From positions 95,791 to 133,010 of the forward strand of contig JH152835.1 of NCBI GenBank assembly GCA_000226015.1: DNA of 37,220 bases, in the 5' to 3' direction. This document shows, piece after piece, positions 1 through 10,419 of the stretch (positions are counted from its first letter, which is position 1; each line of letters starts with the position of its first letter). The DNA is from Mnemiopsis leidyi (lineage: Eukaryota; Ctenophora; Tentaculata; Lobata; Bolinopsidae). The notes below the pieces were generated by a model. The model was not told the DNA's origin. It did no database searches and worked only from the letters and a program-made list of their open reading frames with translations. Made by a program: the position numbers and the translations under genes.

Positions 1-425
1 CATCGATTCCATTGTCGCCATTGATGCCACTGTCATTATTGGCGCCACTTTCGTCAATGCCGATAAATCGGCAAAATTATTTTCTGATTATCGTCTTTGG
101 CGCCACTGTCGCCATTGGTACCATTGTCGCCATTGTATTCATTATCGCCATTATCGCCATTGTATTCATTATCACCATTGTCGCCATTGGGAGCCATTGG
201 ATTCCATTGGAAGCCATTGGATTCCATTGGAATCCCAAATGATACATTCACTCTGAGTGGTGATCTTGAAAAGGTATCGCCATCGAGTGGAATTCCATTG
301 GATCCATTGTAATGGCGCCAATGGTCGCCACTGACGATCGCCATTGTCGCCAATGGAACACAACCATTGGCGATTGGCGCCACCATTGGCACCACTGACC
401 TTATCGCCACTGGCGCCAATTGCCT
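1..425. repeat. CCATTG-rich low-complexity tract
   Basis: Cryptic simple repeat built from interleaved short words such as CCATTGTCGCC, CCATTATCGCC, CCATTGGCGCC and CCATTGGAAG. The 6- and 9-base words are not in perfect register, so it is a decayed or shuffled microsatellite. The multiple-of-three spacing keeps frames open on both strands: the minus strand reads as G/D/N-rich repeats and the plus strand as I/A/P-rich hydrophobic repeats. I do not regard either as a gene. The tract probably begins before the window. Confidence 0.8.
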
Positions 426-430
426 CACTC

Positions 431-1984
431 ACCAAACTATATGACCCTTTCACCGATATTTTTTTCTGATATATCTGAAAGTAAGCCCAAAAAGATATAT
501 GTTTTTTCATAAGTTCTATAATCTATACGTGAAGTTGGCTATTGCATTTGCAGTCATTTTGCATTACTTTTGAACTCCCAATTACCCTCCTATGATGAGT
601 TATAAGGCACAAGGAGTTTTTCTTCCACTTTTCCCGCTCATTGAGGAAAATCACAAAAGCGGCATTCAGTGGGAAAAGCGGTGCCTAGCAGTAGCAGCGA
701 ATTCCGCTTTAAATTTTAAATGGAAACGTGGCCTTTTATGTTAATAGTGATACGGAGAACCATGCCATGAATTTTGGTGCTTGTTCTAAGAGGTTTCATG
801 ATTCTTTCATCAGTGATCAGTGATCAGTAACTTTTTAGATTTATCTGTACGGCAAGCGCGCTGAAGAAGGGCATACATAGTACATACCCATATAAGTAGT
901 CATGGATATGAATCGTCAAATTTAACACTAAACTGAAACAATACTGCTAATAAGTTATCTACAAGTATATAAGTCGATAGCACTAGCAGCTTTATGCAAC
1001 GGTGTAGTCCAGTTATCATGATTATAGCCTTGTTAATGTCAATGATAGTCCATGGTACTTGTCAGAACAGCTTATACTGGTCAATGCAGAGACATACAAG
1101 CAAACTGACACCAACCTTCTCGACCTTGAAAGTAACATTGCTAGAAATTACATAGTTTGGATACTTAAGTTAAATTCAGCAGTTCTGGTGACATCAATTA
1201 CAAATTTATAAGATGTACGTTTTGTTTAATTAATGCAATACCAAACTAATACGTCCCAAATCATTAACTCCGATATGATGAAACCATTTTTTGTACCGAT
1301 GACCTATTAAATTTGATATAAACGTTTCGAATCCGATAGATTATATTCTTTGTCTAATTCTAAAATAAATGTTTCGCGTTAAAATTTGCACATAGGCAGT
1401 GTCTGTAATATCATTATCCATTACACTGTATCGCAAAAACAAAGCTCAATATACCACAGCTTTATAAATATAACCATTATACATATTAAAGCACAGCTTC
1501 AACAACACTTCATGTTTACTGTCAATGTCAATTACTAATTGAAATTAATTGAGTATCGATAATTCGATTTCAGAGAACGTAAAACAGGTCGATGTCAGTG
1601 CTTTCCGTACGGTCGTCTCACGTGACTATGATCCAGATTATTAGAATCTGAATCTGATGGGTAGTAACCGGATGTTCATGTTGTTTATCCTCACCCAAAA
1701 ACTATCGCCTGCATTATTCTAATTCTTCTTTGTCTTTTCTTGTTTGTTTTTGTAAAAACATGGTAGTCAGGTATGGGTTGATAATGGCGATAAACCTAAA
1801 TTTTTTTGTTCGACTCCAAACCTCCCATATATCATATTCGCATCCCATATCAGAGTCGAAGATGATAATGTATTTCAAACGCTTCTGAACAAGCGACTTT
1901 GCATCTTTTACAAATCTGGTAAATTTGAGTTTAGTAAAGAATCTGTTTGGCACTCTAGACTCTAACAAACATTAATGTTTGTTT
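431..1984. other. AT-rich interval, no gene recognised
   Basis: No exon chain with consistent splice phase and no recognisable protein similarity on either strand. The only sizeable open frame (minus strand, 1714-1968) has no recognisable motif and is treated as chance. Confidence 0.5.
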
Positions 1985-2042
1985 GGTAAACAGTTAACAG
2001 TCTGCTTAGACTGTCAAACAGTTAACAGTCTGCTTAGACTGT
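1985..2042. repeat. Tandem pair of ~30 bp hairpin-forming units
   Basis: Two adjacent copies of a unit that contains AACAGTTAACAGTCTGCTT and then AGACTGT. Each copy holds a perfect 7 bp inverted repeat, ACAGTCT / AGACTGT, around a GCTT loop. The pair directly abuts the left end of the FLYWCH-like pseudogene, so it may be part of that element's subterminal repeats. Confidence 0.7.
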
Positions 2043-2667
2043 CCAAGAACGTCTGGTGAAAACTCTTGTAAACAGCTACTCGACTCTGATGGACACATCT
2101 ACACACGGAAAAAACCTTAAGATACCCCACTCTACTCCGCTTGGCCTTGTCGGAAGAATAACCCTCCCATCAAGTGTCCTTGTCATGTCTACCTTCAGCT
2201 GACGGACAACACCCTGACCTTTGGTTTAAAACCACCCTGCAGACGGAGCGGCACCTAGACAACTTGAAGCCCTATCGAGCCTCAAGAGGAAAGCAGCTGA
2301 GCAACCTCTCTCTGTGACCCAAAATCTCATCTCTGAAGTCCTTGCTGAATCACCGACAGACCACCTGAAGTCAATCAGAATCTCCCAATTATGGAGTCCT
2401 TGGCTCGAGTTGTTCAACGTGGCAGAGCGTCAGCTTCCGGATCGGCACAACATCCTGAAGCAGCCACCTCCGAGGAGTTTGTTCACTGAGACCTGCACTA
2501 CACCTCGCAGAGACGAACCATTTATTCTCTACGACAGCAAGCCAATCGTACAGGAGTATTTTCGTGCTATCCGTGAGCAGCAGGTAGCCACCGCTGTGGT
2601 AGTCGAGACTACCACATTCATAGACTCGGAGTTGAAAAGACTCCTTCTAAGAAAAGGAAGACTTTAA
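2042..2667 (+). pseudogene. Broken FLYWCH zinc finger / MULE-like transposase N-terminal remnant
   Basis: Reading codons from about 2067 gives KQLLDSDGHIYTRKKP, an in-frame TAA (2118-2120), then LYSAWPCRKNNPPIKCPCHV and LQLTDNTLTF. A one-base shift in the A-run at 2228-2231 moves the frame to NHPAD. This is the order of a FLYWCH-type zinc finger: GYxYxRKK, YWxCRK...KCPC, then HNHPAD. The shifted frame stays open to TAA at 2665-2667. It includes EALSSLKRKAAEQ, LPDRHNILKQPPPRSL and DEPFILYDS, which resemble the linker and early segment after FLYWCH fingers in MULE-like transposases and FLYWCH gene expansions. The stretch is visibly more GC-rich than its flanks. I see no catalytic transposase domain after it. 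The family match is by recalled motif pattern only; the stop and frameshift are seen directly. Confidence 0.6.
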
Positions 2668-4272
2668 ATGAAGTGCTCTTCAATGTCTGTACCGGATACG
2701 CGGATTACTCTTGTAAGATTGACTTCTTATTTGCTGTAGCTAAGTATTTTGGTAATGACATTAAGTGAATATTTTGATATTGTTAATGTATTTATTTTTG
2801 ATAATTCGTCTAAATGAAATAAGTCATTCTCCAATACAATCGAGAAATTTTGAACCTAAAATCTGATTTGAACGAAGACACTATTGTAATATTGATACAG
2901 TATGCCAGAAGTTCTCAGATCATATCTTGGAGGTTCTTATATGTTGTTCAATTCTGAGGTATATACTACGTCACTAATTGGCTTAATTAGGTCGAGCATG
3001 TTAATAAGTTCAAGGTTCTATTGACCGGATCTTGACAGGGTCTTGAATTCAAGGAGTCCGGATTTCTGTAGCCTGAATAAGTAAATTAGCACCTTTTGCT
3101 TCAAGACAAAATGTAAATCTCAATTTTAATAAACCATGAAATAGACATGTATTGTTTTGCTAAGTATTCACAGTCACACATTTATAGTCACACATTTACG
3201 GCTTATTTATATCGGCTTTTTAATTTAGGGATATAACGAAGTTAACCGGAAACCTAACAGATATACGTTTCCACGGTTTTCAGTCACAAACGTCGATGTG
3301 TGTGGGCCCGCGGCATCAGTTATGTTTGGATAAACCTTAAAAAACTAGGCTGCCTAAATATGCTGTAACAAAATTTGACACTTGTCGTTTGTATACGTTT
3401 CGCACAACATTTATACGTATAAATCGTCGGAATATATTCAGAACATGTTGTATTGCATTAGGACATAGTGTTTGCCGAATTTTCCGTTTTCTGTCAGCTT
3501 GATATCGCAAATGATAATTTCTTTGAAGCAAATACATTCTGATTCCATTAGAAGTCAATATTTATTTTTTAGTAGTCAATATTTATTATTTTTCAATAAA
3601 AAATAAGATGGGACAAATAAGTTGGAACAAATCCAAAATAGTTATGAGTCCTTAGTACTTTCGATACACGTCATAAGTGGACCTCAAATTATCTATTTAG
3701 TAGTATTTGTTAAAAGTATCAAATAGGAGGAGTCATTTTAGTCGTTTAAGTCCTGAAAATGCTTTTATTGTAAAACGGCTCTTACATAAATGTACGTTAA
3801 ATTTGTACAGCAAAAACTTTTCCAATGAGTTATTTTATTCACCGTTCATGAAACACTAACTGATAATGACATAGTCAATAGCTATTTGCAATGATCAACA
3901 CTTCAATACAGGCAAGTGGTGCTATGATGGAGTGATGTGTCCTACTCAAACTGAAAGACCAGGCTGAAAAACCGATTGAGAGATGGAGTCTTTATTCGAA
4001 ATAGCAGGTATAAAAGAAATCAATCACAGACAATTAATTTTCTTTGATTGTGATAATCTGGAATTTTCCTTTTTTGTAACTGGTTAACGAGTGTCGAGTA
4101 TTAATCTTCTTCTTGCATTGTACATTTTTTTGTTTTTTTTTTTAATTTTACAACAATCAACATCACGACTAATTCATTTTACCTCTGCCTCTAAGTCTAG
4201 GGTTTATGCCGAGATTTCTAATCGAGTGTATGATAAAGGATATACTTAAAGTATATTCCGGGTATATTTCAG
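2668..4272. other. AT-rich interval, no gene recognised
   Basis: No phased exon chain found. The 5' exons of the downstream coiled-coil gene may lie here or further upstream, because the first exon I can support begins at the acceptor 4271-4272. An ATG at 4206 is in frame with that exon and preceded by an in-frame TAA at 4170-4172, so a start here is possible. Confidence 0.4.
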
Positions 4273-7200
4273 GGTCAGCCGCCCAAAGTGGGCTGGGTGC
4301 AATGCGGCAAGGAGCCCAGAGTGGGCTGGGTGCAATGCGGCAAGGAGCCCAGAGTGGGCTGGGTGCAATGCGGCAAGGTGCCCAGAGTGGGCTGGGTGCA
4401 ATGCGGCAAGGTGCCTCCTCTAATTGGGGTAAAGTCAGAACGAAGATGGACATCAAGAACGTGCCCCTTCCAAATGTCAAGAAACCTGAACTTGAATTTA
4501 GGTATGGAGTACCTGTTATTTTATGATATTTTTCATTTCTGATTCTTATTATCTGATCTTCATTCTAAAATTTGAAATTTAGCTTCTGGCTAGAAACACA
4601 GCATGACTATTAAATTGCTCAAGTTCTATAAGAAAAAAAGTTCCTGATCCGTAACAACAAAGATACATTTTGTTACAAATTACTAAATTACATTTAAGTT
4701 GTCGCATAAGTCAAACCGTATGTTCAGGAAGCTAGTCATGCAGCTGGCGAACAAAAGCGAGGGGACCATTGAGGCTATGGAGAAACGGCTGACCAAGCGA
4801 AACACTGGTCCAAGGGCGAAAACAGAATTCGAAATCATGAAAGAAAGTAAGATAGTTATGCTTTATTCAACTTTACGTGGATCATATCCTACTTCTGAGT
4901 CCAGGTTATCATTATTAAATTTCTATCAGCCTGACAACTGTAGAAAAATTTTAAAATTTTTGAAAAATAATAAAATTTTGTTAGTCTAAACTTTACCGGT
5001 TATGATGATGAAATTGTATTTTCAGAACTAAAGCATGTTGAATTCAGCGACGAGGAGAAAGGTTTTCTTACCAAAGAGCAAATGGACACAATATCTCAGA
5101 AGATTGGTGATGCCAAGAAATTTCTGGCTGAATTTGAGCGGGATGGGAAGTCTAAAGGAAAGCTACTAAAAAACCATATTCTTGATAATGAAGAGTAAGC
5201 CTGCTATGCAATATAAATGTTTAAATGCTCATGCAGACTATACTTTTTTACCAATTATACTGTATTTCTATCAAAAGTGTTGTTCTATTGGGAAAAAGCG
5301 CTTTTCATCCGGTATTCCATTGGGAGGGTCACGTGACCTCGTCATATTAGGCTACTAGATTAAGGGGCATCTGGAAATAAAGGGCAAACTATATAATCCT
5401 TTCATAGTTTGTTCATTATGGTTTATATTCACGAGACCTCGAACCTCAGTTGGTCAGAAGAGATCGAGTTTCTCAAGAACTCTGGTCTTGACATAGACAT
5501 GGAGAGTCTTCTTCAAGCTAGAAAGAGAATCCTTGTTAGAGATCTGTTCTATGATCCTGAAGAAGCGGAACGTAGGCGACGGGCTCAGGAGGTAATTTTT
5601 CAGCTTCTTTTAACTTCAAAGTTCCTCTCTTCAGGAGATAATTTTTCAGCTTCTTTTAACTTCAAAGTTCCTCTCTTCGAATTTGATTTAAATTTACAAA
5701 TTTTAACGAGAGGGATGTTCAGGAGGCGATGCGGCTAGCTAGAGAACGGGAAGAAGAGTTAGAACGACAAAGAAGGGCAGCTGAAGAGGAGCGACTGAGA
5801 GCTCTTAATGCCGAGAGAGACCGTCTAAGGGCTGAGCAGGAGGAGAAGGAGAGAAGGTGGTGAAAACCCGAATTTTTTGAGATTGTGCTATTTTATTTTA
5901 CAGAAATATTATTGAGTCGTCGTTACCCGTTACCCGATCAGATTAAGAAATTTATCTTATCTATTTACTTTTAGATTACGCGAAGAAGAAGAGAGAAAGC
6001 TGGCCGAAAAACGAAAAGAGGAGGAAGAACTTAGAATGTACAAAATTCATCTACTTTTATGTCTGACAATAAAAACTAAGCATTTAAAGATTTATGTTTT
6101 TATTTTGAGCACTATCACTGTTTTACGTTTTCACAAATTTTATAAGTTTCTATTCCAAAACTATCTAGGTATGCGGAACAGGAGAGAAGAAAATTAGAAT
6201 TAGAAGAAATGAGAAGAGCAAAAGAGGAGGAGGAAATTAGAGCGAAACGAACAGGGCTACTCAGAAAGTTCTCCACAACTGAAACTGTAAGGGGGTCTTC
6301 GGAATTTAGAAACTCTTTATTCAGTTTTTACCTGTAAGTATAGACTATGGAAGTATAATCATGCCCTATTGTATGTTCCCGGATTTCCAGAATTGGCAAC
6401 CCAAATGACTATTTCAGCCTGAAAGTACGATTGATGTGGGCAAGTTGAATTACGAAATGAATGAAAACGAATTTAAAAGCCGTCGCAGATCGGTTGGAAA
6501 ACTTAACAACCCTTGGGAAAATAATCAACAGAAGCAATCTGGAAAACCAAGAAGCAGGCGGCCAAGCAAGGTATTGTAAACTTTGCTTAAAAGATTCTTA
6601 TAGTTTGATGAAAGTATATGAACTACTTGTTGTTATTTATCCTATGTTCTGAGAAGCGTGTAGTTGTTCCCTTGAATATTTGGTCTGAAGCAGTGAAACA
6701 TTAACAAGCAGAGATTCACTATCAGGTTGGAAAACTAAATAGTCCGTTCGAGAGCGGCATGTCAGAGGGTGATGGGCCAGTCTGGAGCAAAGCCAACAGT
6801 CGCAATACCAGTCGCAACGCTAGTCGCGCTGGCAGTCGAAGGGTTAGTTATTTTTTCGAAGGGTTAGTTTCTATTTAACGGTATAACCGATGAAGCTTAG
6901 ATGATCCGGTTTACTGTATCGTTGCGGTGTATGAGATTCTTGACTGTTTATCAATGCACTTGTTAAAGTCGTTTTAAGGCTAAATCTGCCCCCAAATTTA
7001 TAACAATTTTTTCAGAACTCAAACACTACCATTCCTCCTCTTACAGAACAACCTGACTTCTTAGAGGTAAATAGTCCAAATGTATTTTATTTCTAGTTGT
7101 AAGACAGATAGTTGCATTTTTAGGGGATATCTGTGAAGAAAGTCCAATATGTTCCTTGAAGGATAAGTGTTTAATAAGCTTACTAGGTGACTATAACCAT

Positions 7201-9847
7201 TGAACTCGAAACCTTGGGGCAGACGCCAGACACCTTGGGGCAGACTCAAAGTGGCAAGAGAGATTTTTTCTCCAGACTCCAAATTTATTTTTTCTGTGTA
7301 ATGATTTCTTAACAATTTTACTGAGTTCTAGTCATTAAACTGTATTTAGGCAATTTTGAACGCATAATTCGATTGGAGGCGGTTTTGAAACGTTGAGAGC
7401 CTCCTTTAAGCCTTCATTATAAAGAGGGTTAATGACCTTGTCACATGTGACCATTTTCACCCACAAAAATAAGTTATTCAAAAAAAGCAAAATTGCCTAT
7501 GTGCGGAGAGCCATCCCTGATTAGTGACAAGCAGTAATTTTGGAGGTAAGTGTAATACTTGGTGCTAGCATCTATGGGTAGTTCCAGGCCAACAGAACTA
7601 GAAAGTGACACAATTTTAGTAGTAGGATAGACAAAACTAAATTCGTAACATGCACTCACAGTGCACTACACTAGGCTATGTTAGGATCCCATTAATAGCA
7701 CATTTACACTGTGTGTGCAGATAAGCAGATACGAGATAATAACCGATTTATCACTGATAGACATGCAAGAAATTCGTGTGATGTCATAGGGCCGGTAGCT
7801 CAATTGGTAGAGCACTCATCTAGACAATGCAGAGGTTGTCGGATCATACCCGACTCGGCACGGTGCCGGTCCATGAAATCAGAAATATTGTTAGTTGGTC
7901 ACGAGTAAGTGCATAACTTTGATAGTGTTTACTACCCAAACAGCACCCAATCTCCATATTTTCTTCAATGTTTCCACCTACCAGGCGATCTACCTACTTG
8001 GTGCGATCTTAAAGTTCGGGTCTGGCGGCTTGAAGTTCACGTCCACTGGTTCTCCGGGCGAGGGTTCGTATAAGACTTAGTGCTAGAACCAGGCCGACAA
8101 GACAAGATAGTGACAAAATTTTGGTGGTAGGATAGACAAAACTGAAGTAACAACTGTCCTGATGTTCCAATCCCCCTCCTTTCGTTCGAGACCGCAAAAC
8201 AAACAAAGACGCCAGGTTTAAAGTTTCTCACTTTATACGGTGACCATTTAACCAACCAAGGGTAAAGTCTGGGGTCACGTGACTCAAGGAGCCAATGAAT
8301 GAAGGGCGCTGCATCCTGAACCCTTACGATTACGAATGAGGAGCAGATCTAGATTAAAGTATAATTGGGACGGGTCCGTGCTTGCTTTACCCCGATCGAC
8401 TTAGGTTTCCTGCCCTTCTTTTCTCAGGCGTAAGGGAGAGTGCGAAGTCCATAATCTTAGAACATGGATACTGGATCACACCAAAGCATCTAAGCGATGA
8501 ATTTCTGCTCCAAAACACAAAAAACGAGTGAGATATCCTTCTGAGTGTAATCCTTGTTCTATTATGAAAATGCTTCAAAGAATTTAGGTACATGAACATC
8601 TGTGCTCTCTCGCATTCCATGAAGTGCCCAAAAAAAACATTAGATCTGCAGTCTGCACCACTGTCTACACAATATGACAAGTTGTGGTCATCAGAGGACG
8701 TGATATGCTAATATTCTCAGGCAGTTGCCAGTTCTAAATCTGGAACCTCTGATTACTCCCTCTTTTAGACATTTCAGTGTGTCCTTTGAATGGGACCTCA
8801 TTTGTCCGTCAATTCTTTTAACTACACGCACGTGGTCGATATCAGCTACTATTATATGCTAATCCGCGACCGCCGTAAAACTAAAACATAACTAGACACG
8901 CCGAACATAATAGCAACATTACTACACCACTTAGAATGTGAAAGCTGTGGTATCCTTCGATGGTCACGATCAAGGGATCACTCCGCCATGACGAGATATG
9001 ATACCTCATTAACAAACAACCCCACTCACTATAACGTACCTAGCTTGTACCAATTTTCATTATTAGAACGCTTTGGAGCCACTATTTTTTCAAAATTATC
9101 CATTTTCGTTAGTAAGATGGTCGTATGTGACTAGGCTGTTACTATAAAGCTGTGACTCACTTAAGAAGGGTCTAAACGCTTTTAGGCCACTTTCAATCGA
9201 TTGATGGAGTCAAGAGAACGTACAAATGGAGTATGCAGAGAAGTCTTTACACATTATTTATGACAAAATATGAATTTTAGAGAAAAATTCCAAGGATCAA
9301 AAAGGACGTGATCACTTTAAGTGTGAATTCACTTTAGGTTTTCAAGGTTTTGAGTTTCGTTTTTTGGTGGTCCTTAGTACCTTGGAGAGTTTATAAACCT
9401 TTGATTATTTAAGAATTGTCCTTGATATCTTGTTTAATCTGGACTAAGATTAGCCGTCGACTGCTCGGGTTCTTCAGTTGGTCACACTTAAAAAATCATT
9501 TTTTCAATAACTATCTCATCAATAAAGTAAACAGATTTTCATACAATTACAGAATATCATCCGTATTGTCAGGTACTGGAAGTTATTCATTCGGGATCAA
9601 AATAGATTGATAATTATAGAATCTTGTAGTTTATTTTTCTTGAATCACCAAAAGGTCCATTTATTTTGTCAGTTAAATCCTACTAAACCCTTTCCTTGGA
9701 CATCGTGACTTTTACTTGGACATTGTTTTAGCAACTATAGTCATTAACTTTTCTCTGTGATTTTAACGTTGAATACAGCATCTTCAGGCATTGGCAGGTT
9801 TAGAAGATCTAGCTACTAGAGCGGCTGAAGCCTTTCACGACGAATAG
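4273..9847 (+). CDS. Coiled-coil protein with AQSGLGAMRQG and VGKLN repeats, 5' incomplete
   Basis: Family not recognised. Exons by splice consensus and phase: 4273-4501, 4728-4846, 5026-5194, 5450-5591, 5723-5856, 5975-6037, 6169-6286, 6418-6570, 6726-6842, 7016-7066, 9779-9847 (stop TAG 9845-9847). Every junction keeps frame. The visible order is: four 11-residue repeats; a charged helical segment containing KLVMQLANKSEGTIEAMEKR and FSDEEKGFLTKEQMDTISQK; a segment beginning WSEEIEFLKNSGLDIDMESL; about 100 residues of R/E-rich single-helix or coiled coil; then a basic Ser/Arg tail with VGKLNYEMNE, VGKLNNPWEN and VGKLNSPFES. The C-terminus is LAGLEDLATRAAEAFHDE. The 5' end is unresolved; the exon could also start at ATG 4206. 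Calponin-type repeats plus a charged helix would suit an actin or cytoskeletal role, but this is inference. The last intron (7067-9778) is 2.7 kb and full of repeats. Confidence 0.72.
4281..4412 (+). repeat. Four in-frame 33 bp repeats
   Basis: Four head-to-tail 33 bp copies encode AQSGLGAMRQG in the frame that splices to the next exon. Copies differ by single bases (AAAGTG/AGAGTG at the start, GGA/GGT at the end). All three forward frames and at least one reverse frame remain open through the array, a by-product of the 33 bp period, so frame choice rests on the downstream splice phase. Confidence 0.9.
5585..5676. repeat. 46 bp tandem duplication spanning an exon-intron junction
   Basis: Copy 1 (5585-5630) starts in the exon (TCAGGAG), crosses the donor GTAATT at 5592 and runs into the intron. 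Copy 2 (5631-5676) is nearly identical but reads TCAGGAGATAATT, so the duplicated donor GT has become AT. The copy boundary, CTCTCTTCAG, also looks like a splice acceptor. Confidence 0.9.
7552..8158 (+). repeat. Diverged direct-repeat pair flanking a tRNA-like segment
   Basis: About 7556-7640 and 8076-8152 share the same order of words: ACTTGGTGCTAG / ACTTAGTGCTAG, CCAGGCCAACA / CCAGGCCGACA, GTGACACAATTTTAGTAGTA / GTGACAAAATTTTGGTGGTA, then GGATAGACAAAACT. Orientation is the same. They look like two fragments of one interspersed repeat family. Confidence 0.65.
7794..7862 (+). other. tRNA-like element (degenerate tRNA or SINE head)
   Basis: Contains a strong pol III A-box region, TAGCTCAATTGGTAGAGC, with a perfect 4 bp D stem (GCTC/GAGC), and a perfect 5 bp T stem (GTCGG/CCGAC). 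The T loop is ATCATAC rather than TTCRANT, so the B box is poor. The anticodon stem pairs only in its inner 3 bp and the acceptor pairs over about 4 bp. This supports a decayed tRNA-derived sequence rather than a working tRNA. Confidence 0.45.
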
Positions 9848-10235
9848 AGGATATGAACTAGAAATAGGATCAAGGAACTTGATTATAGTTTTATTAGAAA
9901 CTATCTAGTAAATTGTCGTTAGCTGTCACGCACCCTACGACATGACAGCAATTCGTGATTGTAATCTGATTTTGTCGTGATTGATTTCTACATATAACGG
10001 GAGTTTTATGAAGACAATTGAAATTGATCTAGAGCTGTTGGTTACAAAGAGGATAACTGTTACAGTTTTCTTGAGATTGTGGAGTGTAGAATTGGGCGTT
10101 CGGTATCCTCTCATCTCGAACAAGAGTGTGTGTCCACTGCCATTTTTTATGTCCATGGAAATTCATGTTTCATATAGGTTGATTTCATAAGTTACCAATT
10201 GTTGACGTCTGTACAAAAAGTAATTCTAGAATGAT

Positions 10236-10241
10236 AATAAA
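10236..10241 (+). terminator. Candidate poly(A) signal of the coiled-coil gene
   Basis: AATAAA about 390 bases after the stop codon at 9847. It is the first canonical hexamer I see in that 3' region and lies only ~12 bp from oppositely oriented hexamers. Confidence 0.5.
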
Positions 10242-10253
10242 GTTTCAGTTTGG

Positions 10254-10266
10254 TTTATTTTTTATT
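10254..10266 (-). terminator. Candidate poly(A) signals of the RPE-like gene
   Basis: Two minus-strand AATAAA hexamers (plus-strand TTTATT at 10254-10259 and 10261-10266), about 130-140 bases beyond the RPE-like stop codon. Their position beside the plus-strand AATAAA at 10236 implies that the two convergent transcripts end nearly on top of each other. Confidence 0.5.
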
Positions 10267-10359
10267 TTACTTCTATTACTTCTAATAATAGTATCTAATC
10301 ATGCATCTATCAACTAAGTGTCATCACATATTGTAATTGTCCTTTGGCACTTTATATGA

Positions 10360-10419
10360 CCAATCGAAGCCCGTATTTGATCTTGTTGGCCAATCAAAGC
10401 CCGTATTTAAACTTGTTGA
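10360..10419 (-). repeat. 30 bp tandem duplication around the RPE-like stop codon
   Basis: Units 10360-10389 and 10390-10419 are near-identical on the plus strand (CCAATCGAAGCCCGTATTTG against CCAATCAAAGCCCGTATTTA). The stop TGA (10396-10394, minus) lies in the second unit; the corresponding triplet in the first unit is CGA. Translation through the TGA would repeat the C-terminal NKxKYGL motif once and then meet TAA. Confidence 0.85.

Larger units (their letters stand above)
7067..9778 (+). other. Long last intron of the coiled-coil gene
   Basis: 2.7 kb intron between GTAAAT (7067) and the acceptor ending 9778. It contains a tRNA-like element near 7794-7862, two diverged direct repeats (about 7556-7640 and 8076-8152) and a GTCACGTGAC palindrome at 8274-8283. 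No nested gene with consistent splicing was found; the minus-strand open frame at 8387-8680 has no recognisable motif. Confidence 0.6.

Noticed and set aside
12..428. Overlapping open frames on both strands, one collagen-like in look (G/D/N-rich)
   Set aside because: They follow from the trinucleotide-compatible CCATTG repeat; no splice sites, domains or codon bias support a gene.
4169..4542. Alternative open frames across the 33 bp array (VGWVQCGKEPR, APCRIAPSPLW)
   Set aside because: Only the AQSGLGAMRQG frame continues in phase through the donor at 4502 into ten further coding exons.
8387..8680. 97-codon minus-strand open frame in the coiled-coil gene's last intron
   Set aside because: No recognisable motif, splice partner or promoter; length is reachable by chance in a window this size.
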